Source: Clostridia bacterium (GTDB taxonomy: Bacteria > Bacillota > Clostridia > Oscillospirales > Acutalibacteraceae). Taken from it: a stretch of DNA of 47,874 bases. Each line of letters opens with the position of its first letter. Position 1 is the first letter of the stretch. The position numbers were made by a program, and so were the translations under genes. Of this stretch, positions 24,338 to 33,201 are shown in pieces. The notes under the pieces were generated by a model. That model did no database searches. It worked only from the letters and a program-made list of their open reading frames with translations, and was not told where the DNA came from. The stretch spans positions 1-47,874 of the forward strand of contig JAGBHV010000058.1 in assembly GCA_017935325.1 (NCBI GenBank), written 5' to 3'.

Positions 24338-25549
24338 TTGAAAAAGTTCTCAGTAAAACTCTTTTCTTTTTTCTTCGCATTATTTATTGTAAGCACAACA
24401 CTTTTTGTTGCAACAGCAGCAATGTCCGAAACATTGACCGGGCAGAAAGCTCCTGCATTGCAGATGGTTGACGCAATAACAAATGAATCTTCAGCAAGAC
24501 TTGATTCAAGAAGCAAGGCCGGTGACAACATTAAAATCACCATTTCCAGCGAACATCTTACCGTTACGGTAAACAGAAGAATAAAACTGACAGCTGTTGT
24601 TTCAGGCACAGATGAAATACCTGAAATCACATGGACCTCTTCTGATGAAAAATTCGCTAAGGTTGACCGGAAAGGCCGTGTAACAGGCGTAAAAGCAGGT
24701 GAAGTTATTATTACTGCTTCAGGTGTTATCGGCGGAAAGACATACAAAGGGCAATACTCTCTCAAGATTGTTACAAGCAGCAATCTTATCAAAGACCTTC
24801 TTGAGAAAAATCAGGTTTTAAGTTATCAGTACAGTTATGAAGATGACTATTACTACACAAACGACAAAGAAGCATGGCAATACAATTTCGGCTACGGAAA
24901 GCTTTATGATATTGCAGCTCCCTATGTTCTTCTTGAATACGACTATGTAAGAGTTTTTTTCACATATGAAGAAAAAGACTGGATGATTCAGATGTGGAAA
25001 GGTCAGTACGGTCTTGTGTTCTACGGAAGTGAAATAGGTGTTTATAACAAGCCTCATTCTGACGAAGAAGATACCCTGTTTACTTTCTATAAATGCCCGC
25101 CTGAAGAAGACTGGCTTAAAATGAGCATGACTCTTTATCATCAGGACCTGAGCGGTGAATATATAAGAGAGTTTACACGTCCTTATGACGATTACTGGTG
25201 GTGTACAGGTTTCAAAGACGGACATCTGAGAATTGAAGAACCTGCGGATGAACTTCGCATGTACAGCAGAATTACACTTAAAGATAAAGAAATGGCGGAG
25301 CTTTTCACTCAGGGACTCAGAGACTGCGGTTTTACCCGTACAATGGATCCCGGCGATATTGACGTTGACGAGTTCTATATGAAAGACAACGATGTTTACG
25401 TTAAATGGCAGAATATCAACGAAGCAGAAAACACAATGCCCATTAAAGTCGGAACAGGATTTATAATTACAACTAATATCATTACTTTCCTGCTTTCTAT
25501 CCTTTCATTCTTCTCACTTTTAGGCTTAGGTGCATTTTTCTTCATCTAA
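24338..25549 (+). CDS. Exported BIG2-domain protein with C-terminal membrane helix
   Basis: A 403-residue protein. A signal peptide (KKFSVKLFSFFFALFIVSTTLFVATAA) leads to a bacterial Ig-like (BIG2) domain (about 67-150: T-V-N-R-R-I-K-L-T-A-V-V, W-T-S-S-D-E-K-F-A-K-V-D, G-R-V-T-G-V-K-A-G-E-V-I-I-T-A). Next comes a Tyr/Asp-rich region of unknown fold (150-370), and a C-terminal hydrophobic helix (about 380-403) with no sorting motif. It is probably surface-bound through that helix. The start is TTG: AAGGTGGG (24321-24328) lies 9 nt upstream and no better ATG is present. A terminator shared with the convergent kinase gene follows. Confidence 0.8.
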   Translation: MKKFSVKLFSFFFALFIVSTTLFVATAAMSETLTGQKAPALQMVDAITNESSARLDSRSKAGDNIKITISSEHLTVTVNRRIKLTAVVSGTDEIPEITWTSSDEKFAKVDRKGRVTGVKAGEVIITASGVIGGKTYKGQYSLKIVTSSNLIKDLLEKNQVLSYQYSYEDDYYYTNDKEAWQYNFGYGKLYDIAAPYVLLEYDYVRVFFTYEEKDWMIQMWKGQYGLVFYGSEIGVYNKPHSDEEDTLFTFYKCPPEEDWLKMSMTLYHQDLSGEYIREFTRPYDDYWWCTGFKDGHLRIEEPADELRMYSRITLKDKEMAELFTQGLRDCGFTRTMDPGDIDVDEFYMKDNDVYVKWQNINEAENTMPIKVGTGFIITTNIITFLLSILSFFSLLGLGAFFFI

Positions 25550-25560
25550 AACAGTAAAAA

Positions 25561-25588
25561 CCTCGTAAGTTTCAGACAACTTACGAGG
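25561..25588. terminator. Bidirectional terminator
   Basis: CCTCGTAAGT (25561-25570) pairs with ACTTACGAGG (25579-25588), with A-run and T-run on the two sides, between convergent genes. Confidence 0.9.
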
Positions 25589-25594
25589 TTTATT

Positions 25595-26467
25595 TTATCT
25601 GACTTTGTTAAGCAGTTCCTGTGTATATTCAGGAATTGCTTCCTTGCACGACACAACATAAGCTCCCATTATGTTTGCCCTGTCAAGGCATGTCTGCAAA
25701 TCACATCCTGACATATAGTTATAAAGGAAACATGCGCACATACTGTCACCTGCTCCTACAGATGAAACTTCTTCCGTTTCAACACCCTCGGACACATAAG
25801 TTTTATCTTCATTAAAATCGTACAGTTCTGCACCGTCCTTATCAAGTGTCAGCAAAACTTTTTCAATGTTATATTTTTCGCAAAGGTTTTTCACAGAATC
25901 ACAAAAACCTTTTTCTTTCAGGAAATTGAATTCGTCACGGTTTATTTTAAGTATATCTGTTTTCTGAAGACTGAAGGTCAGAACTTCATCGGAATAATAA
26001 TGTTGCCTTAAATTCATATCGCAGAAAACTTTTCCGAAAGACACGTTTTCAAGAACTTTAAAAAGTGAGTTTTTTGATTCATTTTCTCTCTGTGCAAGAG
26101 TTCCGAAATATAATATGTCAAAATTTTCTTTCTTCATCTCTTCAAGCATTTCGTCACTTACGCATATATTGTCATAGGCGCCGATTCTGCTTAAATCATA
26201 GCTGGGCTCACTACCGTTGTAAGTCACATTACAGACACCTGTTGACTTATCGTTTAAAATTATATATTTTTTGTTCACATTGAATTTTTCAGCTGCCTCA
26301 AGTGCTTCATTGCCTGATTCATCATGACCTACCGAACTTAAAATATAACCCTCTGCTCCGAGTTTTGACAGATGCGAACAGAAATTCATCGGTGCACCGC
26401 CGAGTTTTCTCTCGTTTTTCTTTACATCAACATCAAAAAGTATTTCTCCGAAAGCCAAAATTTTCAT
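25595..26467 (-). CDS. PfkB-family sugar kinase (fructokinase-like)
   Basis: A 290-residue ribokinase-fold enzyme. It begins M-K-I-L-A-F-G-E-I-L-F-D-V-D and has G-G-A-P-M-N-F-C-S-H-L near 24-34. The catalytic C-terminal motif V-G-A-G-D-S-M-C-A-C-F (about 238-248) carries the Asp base. It phosphorylates a sugar with ATP; the G-G-A-P-x-N start is most like fructokinases. Start 26467 is chosen over an upstream in-frame codon at 26518 because GAGGGTAGG sits directly before it, and 26518 lies in the -35 element. Own promoter at 26490-26518. No sugar transporter is adjacent. Confidence 0.9.
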   Translation of the reverse strand: MKILAFGEILFDVDVKKNERKLGGAPMNFCSHLSKLGAEGYILSSVGHDESGNEALEAAEKFNVNKKYIILNDKSTGVCNVTYNGSEPSYDLSRIGAYDNICVSDEMLEEMKKENFDILYFGTLAQRENESKNSLFKVLENVSFGKVFCDMNLRQHYYSDEVLTFSLQKTDILKINRDEFNFLKEKGFCDSVKNLCEKYNIEKVLLTLDKDGAELYDFNEDKTYVSEGVETEEVSSVGAGDSMCACFLYNYMSGCDLQTCLDRANIMGAYVVSCKEAIPEYTQELLNKVR

Positions 26468-26489
26468 TTTCCTACCCTCTTTCACAAAC

Positions 26490-26518
26490 ATTATACTAAA
26501 AGAGATAAACTTTTTCAA
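26490..26518 (-). promoter_or_regulatory. Promoter of the PfkB kinase gene
   Basis: TTGAAA (26513-26518), a 17-nt spacer and TATAAT (26490-26495) on the minus strand. Confidence 0.85.
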
Positions 26519-26539
26519 TCATACATTCTCAAAAAAATA

Positions 26540-26568
26540 TTGACTTTATCAAAACTGTGTGATAAAAT
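26540..26568 (+). promoter_or_regulatory. Promoter of the trpB T-box leader
   Basis: TTGACT (26540-26545), a 17-nt spacer and TAAAAT (26563-26568). Confidence 0.85.
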
Positions 26569-26575
26569 CAATTAA

Positions 26576-26817
26576 AAGATAAACCTATGAGAAAGAGAAG
26601 TATCCGTCGCGGATTTCAAAGAGAGTGGTTGTCCGGTGCAAAACCATAATGATACGGCGGTGAATGGACTTTTGAGGGCAGCCCGAAATTTTCGTTATAA
26701 AGTAGGCGCTGACGGCAACCGACCGTTACCACGGGAGCGTATGATGGTACGCGTAAGCACAATATGGGTGGCATAGCAAGAGTTACGTATCTTGTCCCTG
26801 TTGGGGCAGGATTTTTT
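26576..26817 (+). promoter_or_regulatory. T-box riboswitch, tryptophan specifier
   Basis: Stem I begins with GAGAAAGAGAAGTA; AGAGAGTGG and an apical GGTG follow. The specifier TGG (26665-26667) lies in TGG-ACT-TTT-GAG. The T-box segment is TGGGTGGCATAGCAAG (26765-26780), a variant of the usual GGGTGGNACCGCG. Its UGGC would pair with GCCA, that is discriminator G, as in tRNA-Trp. The terminator stem CTTGTCCC/GGGGCAGG (26791-26810) has TTTTTT after it. Uncharged tRNA-Trp should allow readthrough into trpB. Confidence 0.93.
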
Positions 26818-26837
26818 ATTTTTATAAGGTGATTTAT

Positions 26838-26876
26838 ATGTTCATTATGTCAAAACGATGGCGAAGACTAAAATAA
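26838..26876 (+). CDS. Leader peptide [12 protein letters not shown] before trpB
   Basis: A 12-codon reading frame with its own ribosome site AAGGTG (26826-26831) 6 nt before the ATG. It lies after the T-box terminator and ends 43 nt before the trpB ATG. It has one Trp codon (TGG, 26859-26861) inside R-W-R-R. T-box leaders followed by a Trp-codon leader peptide are known from the rtpA (anti-TRAP) operon of Bacillus subtilis. The peptide also resembles the methyltransferase leader in this window. No second terminator follows it, so any effect would be on trpB translation or RNA stability. Confidence 0.65.
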   Translation: MFIMSKRWRRLK

Positions 26877-26919
26877 TACCAAACACAGAAATTATATACT
26901 ATTCAAGGAGATTTTTATT

Positions 26920-28164
26920 ATGAACAAATACAGAGATTTTGATAATTATTTTAAAGAAATGCCCGATGAAAACGGATACTTCGGCGAATACGGCGGTGCT
27001 TTTCTGGACCCCGAGCTTGTACCTGCTTTTAAAGAAATCACAAGTTCTTATCAGGCTATCTGCCATTCAGCTCAGTTTATAAACGAGCTTCGCAGAATCA
27101 GAAAAGAATTCCAGGGCAGACCTACCCCCGTTTATCATTGTGAAAGATTATCTTCACTCTTCGGCAACTGCCAGATTTACCTCAAACGTGAAGATTTAAA
27201 CCACACAGGTGCACATAAACTTAACCATTGCATGGGCGAAGGCCTTCTTGCAAAATATATGGGTAAGAAAAAAGTTATTGCTGAAACAGGTGCAGGTCAG
27301 CACGGCGTTGCACTCGCTACCGCAGCAGCATATTTCGGACTTGAATGCGACATTTACATGGGCGAAGTTGACATTGCAAAACAGCACCCCAACGTTATCA
27401 GAATGAAAATGCTTGGTGCAAACGTTGTTCCTGTTACTCACGGCCTTAAAACGCTCAAAGAAGCTGTTGACGCGGCTTTTGATGCATACAAAAGAGAATA
27501 CCACGATGCTATTTACTGCATCGGCTCATGCCTCGGACCTCATCCCTTCCCCATGATGGTAAGAGATTTCCAGTCTGTTATCGGCATTGAAGCAAGAGAA
27601 CAGTTCAAAGAAATGACAGGCAACATGCCTGATGCAGTCTGTGCTTGCGTAGGCGGCGGTTCAAACTCACTTGGTATGTTCACACCATTCCTTGCTGACC
27701 CCGTTGATATTTACGGCATCGAGCCCCTCGGCAAGGGCGGCAACATAGGCGACCACGCTGCAACAATGAAATTCGGCTCAAAAGGTAAACTTCACGGTTT
27801 TGAAAGTTATCTCCTTCAGGACGAAAACGGTGAACCCCTCCCCGTTTACTCAATTGCAAGCGGTCTTGACTATCCCGGTGTAGGCCCTGAACATGCATAC
27901 TTAAAAGATGCAAACAGAGTTCACTACGATGCAGTAACTGACGAAGAAGCAATGGAAGCATTTTTCCTTCTTTCACGTTACGAAGGTATTATTCCCGCTA
28001 TTGAAAGTTCACACGCAGTTGCATATGCTATCAAATATGCAAAAGAAAAGAAAAGCGGTTCAATCCTCGCTTGTCTTTCAGGACGTGGCGACAAAGACAT
28101 TGACTATGTTTATGAAAAATACGGCTGCGGTGAGCAGTTCAACGTTGATAAATACAAAAAATAA
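26920..28164 (+). CDS. trpB: Tryptophan synthase beta subunit, solitary
   Basis: A 414-residue TrpB of the TrpB1 type. The PLP lysine is in [12 protein letters not shown] (K100). The catalytic Glu is in A-E-T-G-A-G-Q-H-G (E122), phosphate binding is in G-G-G-S-N-S-L-G, and the C-terminal G-R-G-D-K-D-I-D is present. It joins indole and serine to form tryptophan. The usual H-K-I-N-N after the lysine is H-K-L-N-H here. No trpA or other trp gene is nearby, so it probably salvages free indole, which gut bacteria release. The Trp T-box upstream supports tryptophan supply as its role. The ribosome site AAGGAG precedes ATG. Confidence 0.95.
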   Translation: MNKYRDFDNYFKEMPDENGYFGEYGGAFLDPELVPAFKEITSSYQAICHSAQFINELRRIRKEFQGRPTPVYHCERLSSLFGNCQIYLKREDLNHTGAHKLNHCMGEGLLAKYMGKKKVIAETGAGQHGVALATAAAYFGLECDIYMGEVDIAKQHPNVIRMKMLGANVVPVTHGLKTLKEAVDAAFDAYKREYHDAIYCIGSCLGPHPFPMMVRDFQSVIGIEAREQFKEMTGNMPDAVCACVGGGSNSLGMFTPFLADPVDIYGIEPLGKGGNIGDHAATMKFGSKGKLHGFESYLLQDENGEPLPVYSIASGLDYPGVGPEHAYLKDANRVHYDAVTDEEAMEAFFLLSRYEGIIPAIESSHAVAYAIKYAKEKKSGSILACLSGRGDKDIDYVYEKYGCGEQFNVDKYKK

Positions 28165-28173
28165 AGATTTCTC

Positions 28174-28204
28174 TCCCCTGACCAACAAAATCAGGGGATT
28201 TTTA
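28174..28204 (+). terminator. Terminator after trpB
   Basis: TCCCCTGA (28174-28181) pairs with TCAGGGGA (28191-28198), followed by TTTTTATT. Confidence 0.9.
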
Positions 28205-28233
28205 TTGCCATGTAAAATTTCTTATGGTATAAT
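28205..28233 (+). promoter_or_regulatory. Promoter of the sialidase-fold gene
   Basis: TTGCCA (28205-28210), a 17-nt spacer and TATAAT (28228-28233). Confidence 0.75.
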
Positions 28234-28259
28234 GATAAAAAAATCAAAAGGTGATGTTT

Positions 28260-29552
28260 ATGTTTGGTTTCAAGAAAAACTTTATAAAAAATGTACCTTA
28301 TTATTCAATACCCCAGATTGACCTGACTGTCAAGCCTGAAAACACAAAGAAAGAATTTGAATATCTTTACGAAAACACAGTGGTGGACGATTCTTCAAGT
28401 TACCTCGGCCATCCTGATTCAGTGCTTCTCAATAATGGTAATATCCTTACTTTCTATCCCGAGGGACACGGTAAAGGCAGAATTATTTCAAAAATTTCCG
28501 TTGACGGTGGTAAATCATATACGGAAGAAATTAAAAACCCGCCTGTTTCATGGAAAAAATCCCTTGAAACACCTACTGTTTACCGTCTGAAATTTTCTGA
28601 CGGTAAAGAAAAATTAATTCTCATTTCAGGCAACCCCAAATGGCCTAAAATCCCTACTCCCGGCGGATTCAACTGTTCAATAAGTGATGACGAAGGCGAA
28701 ACATGGTCCGAATTTAAGCTTTTCTACGATAACAATTCCGATTACCCCGTAATCCCCGTAGTTTCAATGGCATCACTTACACAGCTTAAAGAAAACGGCA
28801 AGTTTGTTGATAAATGGATGGGACTTTTCCATAACAGTAAATTTGAAAACTTCAAAACAATTCTCACCTTTGATGAAAATGGTGATTACCATTGGTCCAA
28901 GCCTGAGAAATATTTAAAGAAATACCGTAAATATGAAAAATACGCAGGTATCTGCGAAGTCGAGGCAGTACGCTCTGATATGGGCATGGGCGACGAAATC
29001 TGCCTTATTGCAAGATGTAATAAAAAGAGATGTACAAGTTTGCTTATCTTCTCAAAAGACGAGGGTAAAACCTGGTCAACACCTGTTGAAGCGCCCGTTT
29101 CATTAAACGGTGAAAGACACAAAGCAGACTACACACCGGACGGCAGACTTTTCATAACTTTCCGTTCAATTGAGAGAAATAAAGAAGCATACAAGAAAAA
29201 TAATGTTGAGGCAGTTAAAAGAAACTGGTATTCCGAAGGCTGGGTTGCATGGGTCGGTACTTTTGATGACCTAAAAAACAACAAGGAAGGTCAGTACCGT
29301 ATTAAAGTTGCTCATACATATCTTGACAACCAGGACGCACCTCAGCTTGCTGCCAATGGTGACACAGGTTATTGCGGAAATGTTGTTTTACCTGACGGCA
29401 CAGTTGTTACATCTTCTTACGGAATTTTCTCAACAGAGAAAAAGGAAAAAGGCACATATAACACTGATAAAGGCAAGCAGAAACGCAAAACATCAATCGT
29501 TTCAAAACGCATAAACCTTAAAGATACAGATGAAATTCTGAAGACTCTTTAA
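28260..29552 (+). CDS. Sialidase-fold (BNR/Asp-box) glycosidase-like protein
   Basis: A 430-residue six-bladed propeller candidate. At least three Asp-boxes are visible: S-V-D-G-G-K-S-Y, S-D-D-E-G-E-T-W-S and S-K-D-E-G-K-T-W-S. Arg-rich strands (I-A-R-C-N-K-K-R, F-I-T-F-R-S) may hold the acid-binding Arg residues of sialidases. There is no signal peptide, so it is cytoplasmic. The family covers exo-sialidases and related uronidases/phosphorylases; sialic acid is not certain and no nan genes are nearby. Start 28260 is preferred by AAAAGG 7-8 nt upstream over the GTG at 28251 and ATG at 28254. A terminator separates it from the convergent phosphoesterase gene. Confidence 0.78.
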   Translation: MFGFKKNFIKNVPYYSIPQIDLTVKPENTKKEFEYLYENTVVDDSSSYLGHPDSVLLNNGNILTFYPEGHGKGRIISKISVDGGKSYTEEIKNPPVSWKKSLETPTVYRLKFSDGKEKLILISGNPKWPKIPTPGGFNCSISDDEGETWSEFKLFYDNNSDYPVIPVVSMASLTQLKENGKFVDKWMGLFHNSKFENFKTILTFDENGDYHWSKPEKYLKKYRKYEKYAGICEVEAVRSDMGMGDEICLIARCNKKRCTSLLIFSKDEGKTWSTPVEAPVSLNGERHKADYTPDGRLFITFRSIERNKEAYKKNNVEAVKRNWYSEGWVAWVGTFDDLKNNKEGQYRIKVAHTYLDNQDAPQLAANGDTGYCGNVVLPDGTVVTSSYGIFSTEKKEKGTYNTDKGKQKRKTSIVSKRINLKDTDEILKTL

Positions 29553-29558
29553 GAAAAA

Positions 29559-29592
29559 ACCTCGTAAGGATTTTTAAATCCCTACGAGGTTT
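29559..29592. terminator. Bidirectional terminator
   Basis: ACCTCGTAAGGAT (29559-29571) pairs with ATCCCTACGAGGT (29578-29590), one mismatch, with U-runs for both converging genes. Confidence 0.85.
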
Positions 29593-29597
29593 AATTT

Positions 29598-30725
29598 TTA
29601 TGCATTGATTGTTTTGTCAAGAAGTGTGTTGCCTGAATTGTCGATTGTGAGCATATGGATTTTTCCGTCTTTGAGAGTCATCATTGAAGCTGCCCAGCAG
29701 CCGTTTGTACTGTTGATTTTACCACCATCGAAGAAAATGGGAAGTTCACCCTCGACGAAGTCAGACTTATGATAATGACCGCCGACTATAAGGTCCATAT
29801 CGAGGTTTTTAAGCGGTTGGGTCCAGTCTTTGCCGAAATGATTATCCAATTTGGGATGATGGCTGAAAACAATTTTGTATTTTCCGTTTTCAAACTCGCT
29901 CTTATCAAGACTTTCTATCCAGTTATAATGCTGTTCACGATAAGATGCAAAATCTACAAGACCGCTGTACTCTACGTGGTCGTCTTCTTTGTCTTCACCC
30001 GGGTCAAGAACAATTGCGCTCAACGGACCAAACTCAAAAGTATAATAAAATTCATCTGTTTCCATTGCGAAATAGTCAATAAGCTGTGCAGCAAATTCAC
30101 CTCTTGTTTCGTGGTTACCTCTTGTATAAACAACAGGAATTTCACCGCCCGACAAATCGTGTGCGTCTTTAAGAATATAGTCCGCAAACTGATCTTTGGT
30201 TGTAAGTTCTGAAGTTATATCGCCCATATATGCAATGAGGTCGGGTTTTTCCGTAAAGTATTCAAGAGATTTATACATCTCTTTTTCCATGTAGTGGATA
30301 TCAGAAATGCAGAGAATTTTAATATCATCTTCTTTTTCAATACCGCCGAAATTGTATTCTTCACTTTCAACAGTCTGACCTTTTGATGCAGAATAACCGT
30401 ACTTGAAGCCTACATACTGTGAACCGACTTTATAAGCGTTACCCTGAAGTTCTTCTTTAGGAACTACAACTTTATGCACGGTGTCGTCAGTCCTGATAAC
30501 ACCTGATCTTTCATCCCATAAAACCTTTTCTTCACCGTTATATGTATATTTCACATATCCGCTGCCTTTTGTTGATGTTTCCCATACAATGCAGTACTTG
30601 TCATTTCCGCACTCAAAAACAACAGGTTCAACAGAAATGTCAATAAGACAAAACGGAAGAAAAGAAGTTAAGATTGACCATAAAGCTACAAAAAAGCCTC
30701 CGATTGCTGTGAAAAAAGATACCAC
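29598..30725 (-). CDS. Membrane-anchored metallophosphoesterase
   Basis: A 375-residue calcineurin-like phosphoesterase. An N-terminal membrane helix (V-S-F-F-T-A-I-G-G-F-F-V-A-L-W) and a beta-rich domain (about 30-130, purple-acid-phosphatase N-domain-like) precede the catalytic motifs C-I-S-D-I-H, Y-M-G-D-I, R-G-N-H-E, F-S-H-H-P and V-G-G-H-Y-H-K. These are the metal ligands of the family. It hydrolyses a phosphoester or phosphoanhydride outside the membrane; the substrate is unknown. The start is GTG with AGGAGGGG 7 nt upstream. It lies 43 nt after the GH3 gene and may share its transcript. Confidence 0.9.
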   Translation of the reverse strand: MVSFFTAIGGFFVALWSILTSFLPFCLIDISVEPVVFECGNDKYCIVWETSTKGSGYVKYTYNGEEKVLWDERSGVIRTDDTVHKVVVPKEELQGNAYKVGSQYVGFKYGYSASKGQTVESEEYNFGGIEKEDDIKILCISDIHYMEKEMYKSLEYFTEKPDLIAYMGDITSELTTKDQFADYILKDAHDLSGGEIPVVYTRGNHETRGEFAAQLIDYFAMETDEFYYTFEFGPLSAIVLDPGEDKEDDHVEYSGLVDFASYREQHYNWIESLDKSEFENGKYKIVFSHHPKLDNHFGKDWTQPLKNLDMDLIVGGHYHKSDFVEGELPIFFDGGKINSTNGCWAASMMTLKDGKIHMLTIDNSGNTLLDKTINA

Positions 30726-30768
30726 AAAAATCCCCTCCTGAAAATAAATTCTATTATTGTTTAATCAG

Positions 30769-33192
30769 TTAAATTTTGCCTGATTTTAAAATGTAAGACA
30801 GCACATTCTTTGCGCTTCTCTGCATTTCGCCGAGAGTGATACCGTCTTTCTTTCCGTAAGTTTCAGTAAGCGAGCCATCGTTTGACGCAGTTTTACTTAC
30901 GGCCGTTTTACCGCCGGGCATAAGCACATCAACCTGTGCACGCACGCGGTAAGCATTATCCTTCATTTCAGGGAATTCAGGCGACGGTGCATATCTCATC
31001 CACCAGTCGGTTATAACATTACCTTCATAACCCCATTCATTTCTTAAAACAGTGGTGCAGAGTTCATAGTTATAATGACTCCAGACACCGTTGATTTTGT
31101 TGTAGCTTGTCATAATATTCAAGGGTTTCGCTTCTTTTACACAGATTTCAAAACCTTTGAGATATATTTCGCGTAATGCTCTTTGTGACACAACGGAATC
31201 AGCATGATTTCTGTTTAATTCCTGATTGTTACAGGCAAAATGTTTGGGACATGCAGAAAGATTATGACTTTGTATACCTTTTACTGTTGACGCGGCAATT
31301 TTACCGCTGACAAACGGGTCTTCAGAATAATATTCAAAGTTTCTGCCGCAAAGCGGATTCCTGTGAATATTCATACCGGGTGCCAACAACATATCTGTTT
31401 TTCTGTCACACATTTCTTTACCGAGAGTAAAAAACATCTTTTCAACCAATTCTTCATCCCACGTGCACGCAATCGCCGTGCCGCAAGGAAGAAGAGAACA
31501 GGTAGCCATAAGACGTATTCCTGACGGGCCGTCAGTCGTGGTCATTGCAGGAACACCCTTATCACGAAGTGATTTAGTCACACCGCCTAAAGTGCCTGCA
31601 TTTCCCTCTGCACCGAGAGATGAATTCATAAGACCTTCACCGCGTGAGATTGCTTCAAGCTCATTCAAATCAAGCTGAGCTACAAAATCTTCCATTGTAA
31701 CCTTACCTGATTTTACATCTTTCAGTTTATATCCCTTATCCCCCGTCATATCTTTGCCTTCGGGGAGATTTTCGAGAATAATTTTTCTTAAATCAGTTGT
31801 GACCGTGGGAACTTTTTCTTTTAAAAGAACAATTTTTCCGTCTTTTTCTTCTGCTTTTATGCGGTCAAAAACCACTTCTTTTTTTACTGCCATAACTTCA
31901 GTAAGAGTTTTAAGAATTTCATCTTTTTCAAGATTAACAGAAAAAACTTTTTCGCATTTTTTAACACTTGTACCAAGATAAAAAGCGTATTCACCTTTTT
32001 CAAGGATATATGAATTCTTGTTGCCCGTTACTCCTGAATCATCATAAGAAGAGCATAAATACTTATCGCAGATAATCTGAATTGTTTCTGTTTCTCCCGC
32101 TTTGAGAAGCTTTGTCTTTTTAAAACCGACAAGACTCTTTTTTGCTTTGCCGAGTTTCCCCTGAGGTGCAGAAACATAAAGCTGCAATGTTTCTTTACCC
32201 GCAACTGAACCTGTGTTTTTTACTTCTGCCGTAAAAACAATCTTATCATCATTTACCCTTGCATCAGTAAACTTTACATCAAAGGAAGTATAAGATAATC
32301 CGAAACCGAATTCATAAAGAACTTTTTCAGGTGCGAAAGTTTCAAAATAACGATAACCGACAAAAATATCTTCAACGTAATTGTTGAATTTCATTTTACC
32401 GAAATTATCTGAACTCGGATAATCAGCGTAAACCTTTGCAATTGTATCGGTAAGCTTACCTGAAGGATTAACCTTACCTGACAAAACGTCTGCTGCAGCA
32501 TTACCGCTTTCCATACCGCCTTGCCAGACAATCAGAATGGCTGAAATTTTATCGCCGTAAGCTGCAATTTCTTCAAAGTCGATAATATTGCCAATATTAA
32601 GCACAAGAACGGTTTTATCAAAAACCGATGTTACTTTATCAAGAAGCTTCTTTTCTTCATCTGTAAGGTAGAAGCTGCCTTTTTTAAGCACGTTTTCTCT
32701 GTCTTCACCTGATGAACGACCAATTACAACAAGAGCAGAATCACTTGTTTCTTTTGCCTTTTTCACATCAGACACAGACAAGGGCATTTCCTTATAGCAT
32801 CTCGGCCAATGTGCCCAGAAACCCGGGTCAGGAATGTTCCTTTTTGTTTCGCACCATTTTTTATATTTTTCTGATAATTCTCTGTTGATATTCAGTCCGC
32901 TGTTTTTCAAGCCTTCGATAAGGCTGATTTTATACGGAGTTCTTACATCACCGCCGGAGCCGTTGCCTACATAAAAATAATCTCTCTGTACTCTGCCGAA
33001 AACTGCAATATTATTGTTTTTATTAAACGGCAGAACACCGTTGTTTTTAAGAAGTACAGAACCTTCTGCCGCACATTCACGCAAAAGAGGAACAAGTTCA
33101 GTATTCGCATTACCGCCCGCGACGCCTCCATGCTGGTCCTGCGCAAGCTCAGCACCTGAAATTTTACGGATTAATTTATTGAGAAGTCTCAT
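30769..33192 (-). CDS. GH3 beta-glycosidase with inverted domain order
   Basis: An 807-residue GH3 enzyme in which the usual second domain comes first. The segment A-A-E-G-S-V-L-L-K-N-N-G-V-L-P and the alpha/beta sandwich (about 35-260) are followed by a fibronectin-like domain (about 270-400). The TIM barrel comes last (about 490-780). In the barrel are T-D-G-P-S-G-I-R, G-R-N-F-E-Y-Y-S-E-D-P, C-P-K-H-F-A-C-N-N and the nucleophile Asp in N-V-I-T-D-W-W. This order is known from beta-glucosidases of rumen Clostridia. No signal peptide: intracellular hydrolysis of oligosaccharides is likely. It begins 9 nt after the GH51 gene, so the two probably work together on arabinose/xylose- or glucose-containing oligomers. 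Confidence 0.95.
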   Translation of the reverse strand: MRLLNKLIRKISGAELAQDQHGGVAGGNANTELVPLLRECAAEGSVLLKNNGVLPFNKNNNIAVFGRVQRDYFYVGNGSGGDVRTPYKISLIEGLKNSGLNINRELSEKYKKWCETKRNIPDPGFWAHWPRCYKEMPLSVSDVKKAKETSDSALVVIGRSSGEDRENVLKKGSFYLTDEEKKLLDKVTSVFDKTVLVLNIGNIIDFEEIAAYGDKISAILIVWQGGMESGNAAADVLSGKVNPSGKLTDTIAKVYADYPSSDNFGKMKFNNYVEDIFVGYRYFETFAPEKVLYEFGFGLSYTSFDVKFTDARVNDDKIVFTAEVKNTGSVAGKETLQLYVSAPQGKLGKAKKSLVGFKKTKLLKAGETETIQIICDKYLCSSYDDSGVTGNKNSYILEKGEYAFYLGTSVKKCEKVFSVNLEKDEILKTLTEVMAVKKEVVFDRIKAEEKDGKIVLLKEKVPTVTTDLRKIILENLPEGKDMTGDKGYKLKDVKSGKVTMEDFVAQLDLNELEAISRGEGLMNSSLGAEGNAGTLGGVTKSLRDKGVPAMTTTDGPSGIRLMATCSLLPCGTAIACTWDEELVEKMFFTLGKEMCDRKTDMLLAPGMNIHRNPLCGRNFEYYSEDPFVSGKIAASTVKGIQSHNLSACPKHFACNNQELNRNHADSVVSQRALREIYLKGFEICVKEAKPLNIMTSYNKINGVWSHYNYELCTTVLRNEWGYEGNVITDWWMRYAPSPEFPEMKDNAYRVRAQVDVLMPGGKTAVSKTASNDGSLTETYGKKDGITLGEMQRSAKNVLSYILKSGKI

Positions 33193-33201
33193 AAAATCAC
33201 C

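Noticed and set aside
28260-29552. Firm assignment as a sialidase
   Set aside because: Asp-boxes are clear, but the catalytic Tyr/Glu pair and full Arg triad could not be placed by eye, and no sialic-acid catabolism genes are nearby.
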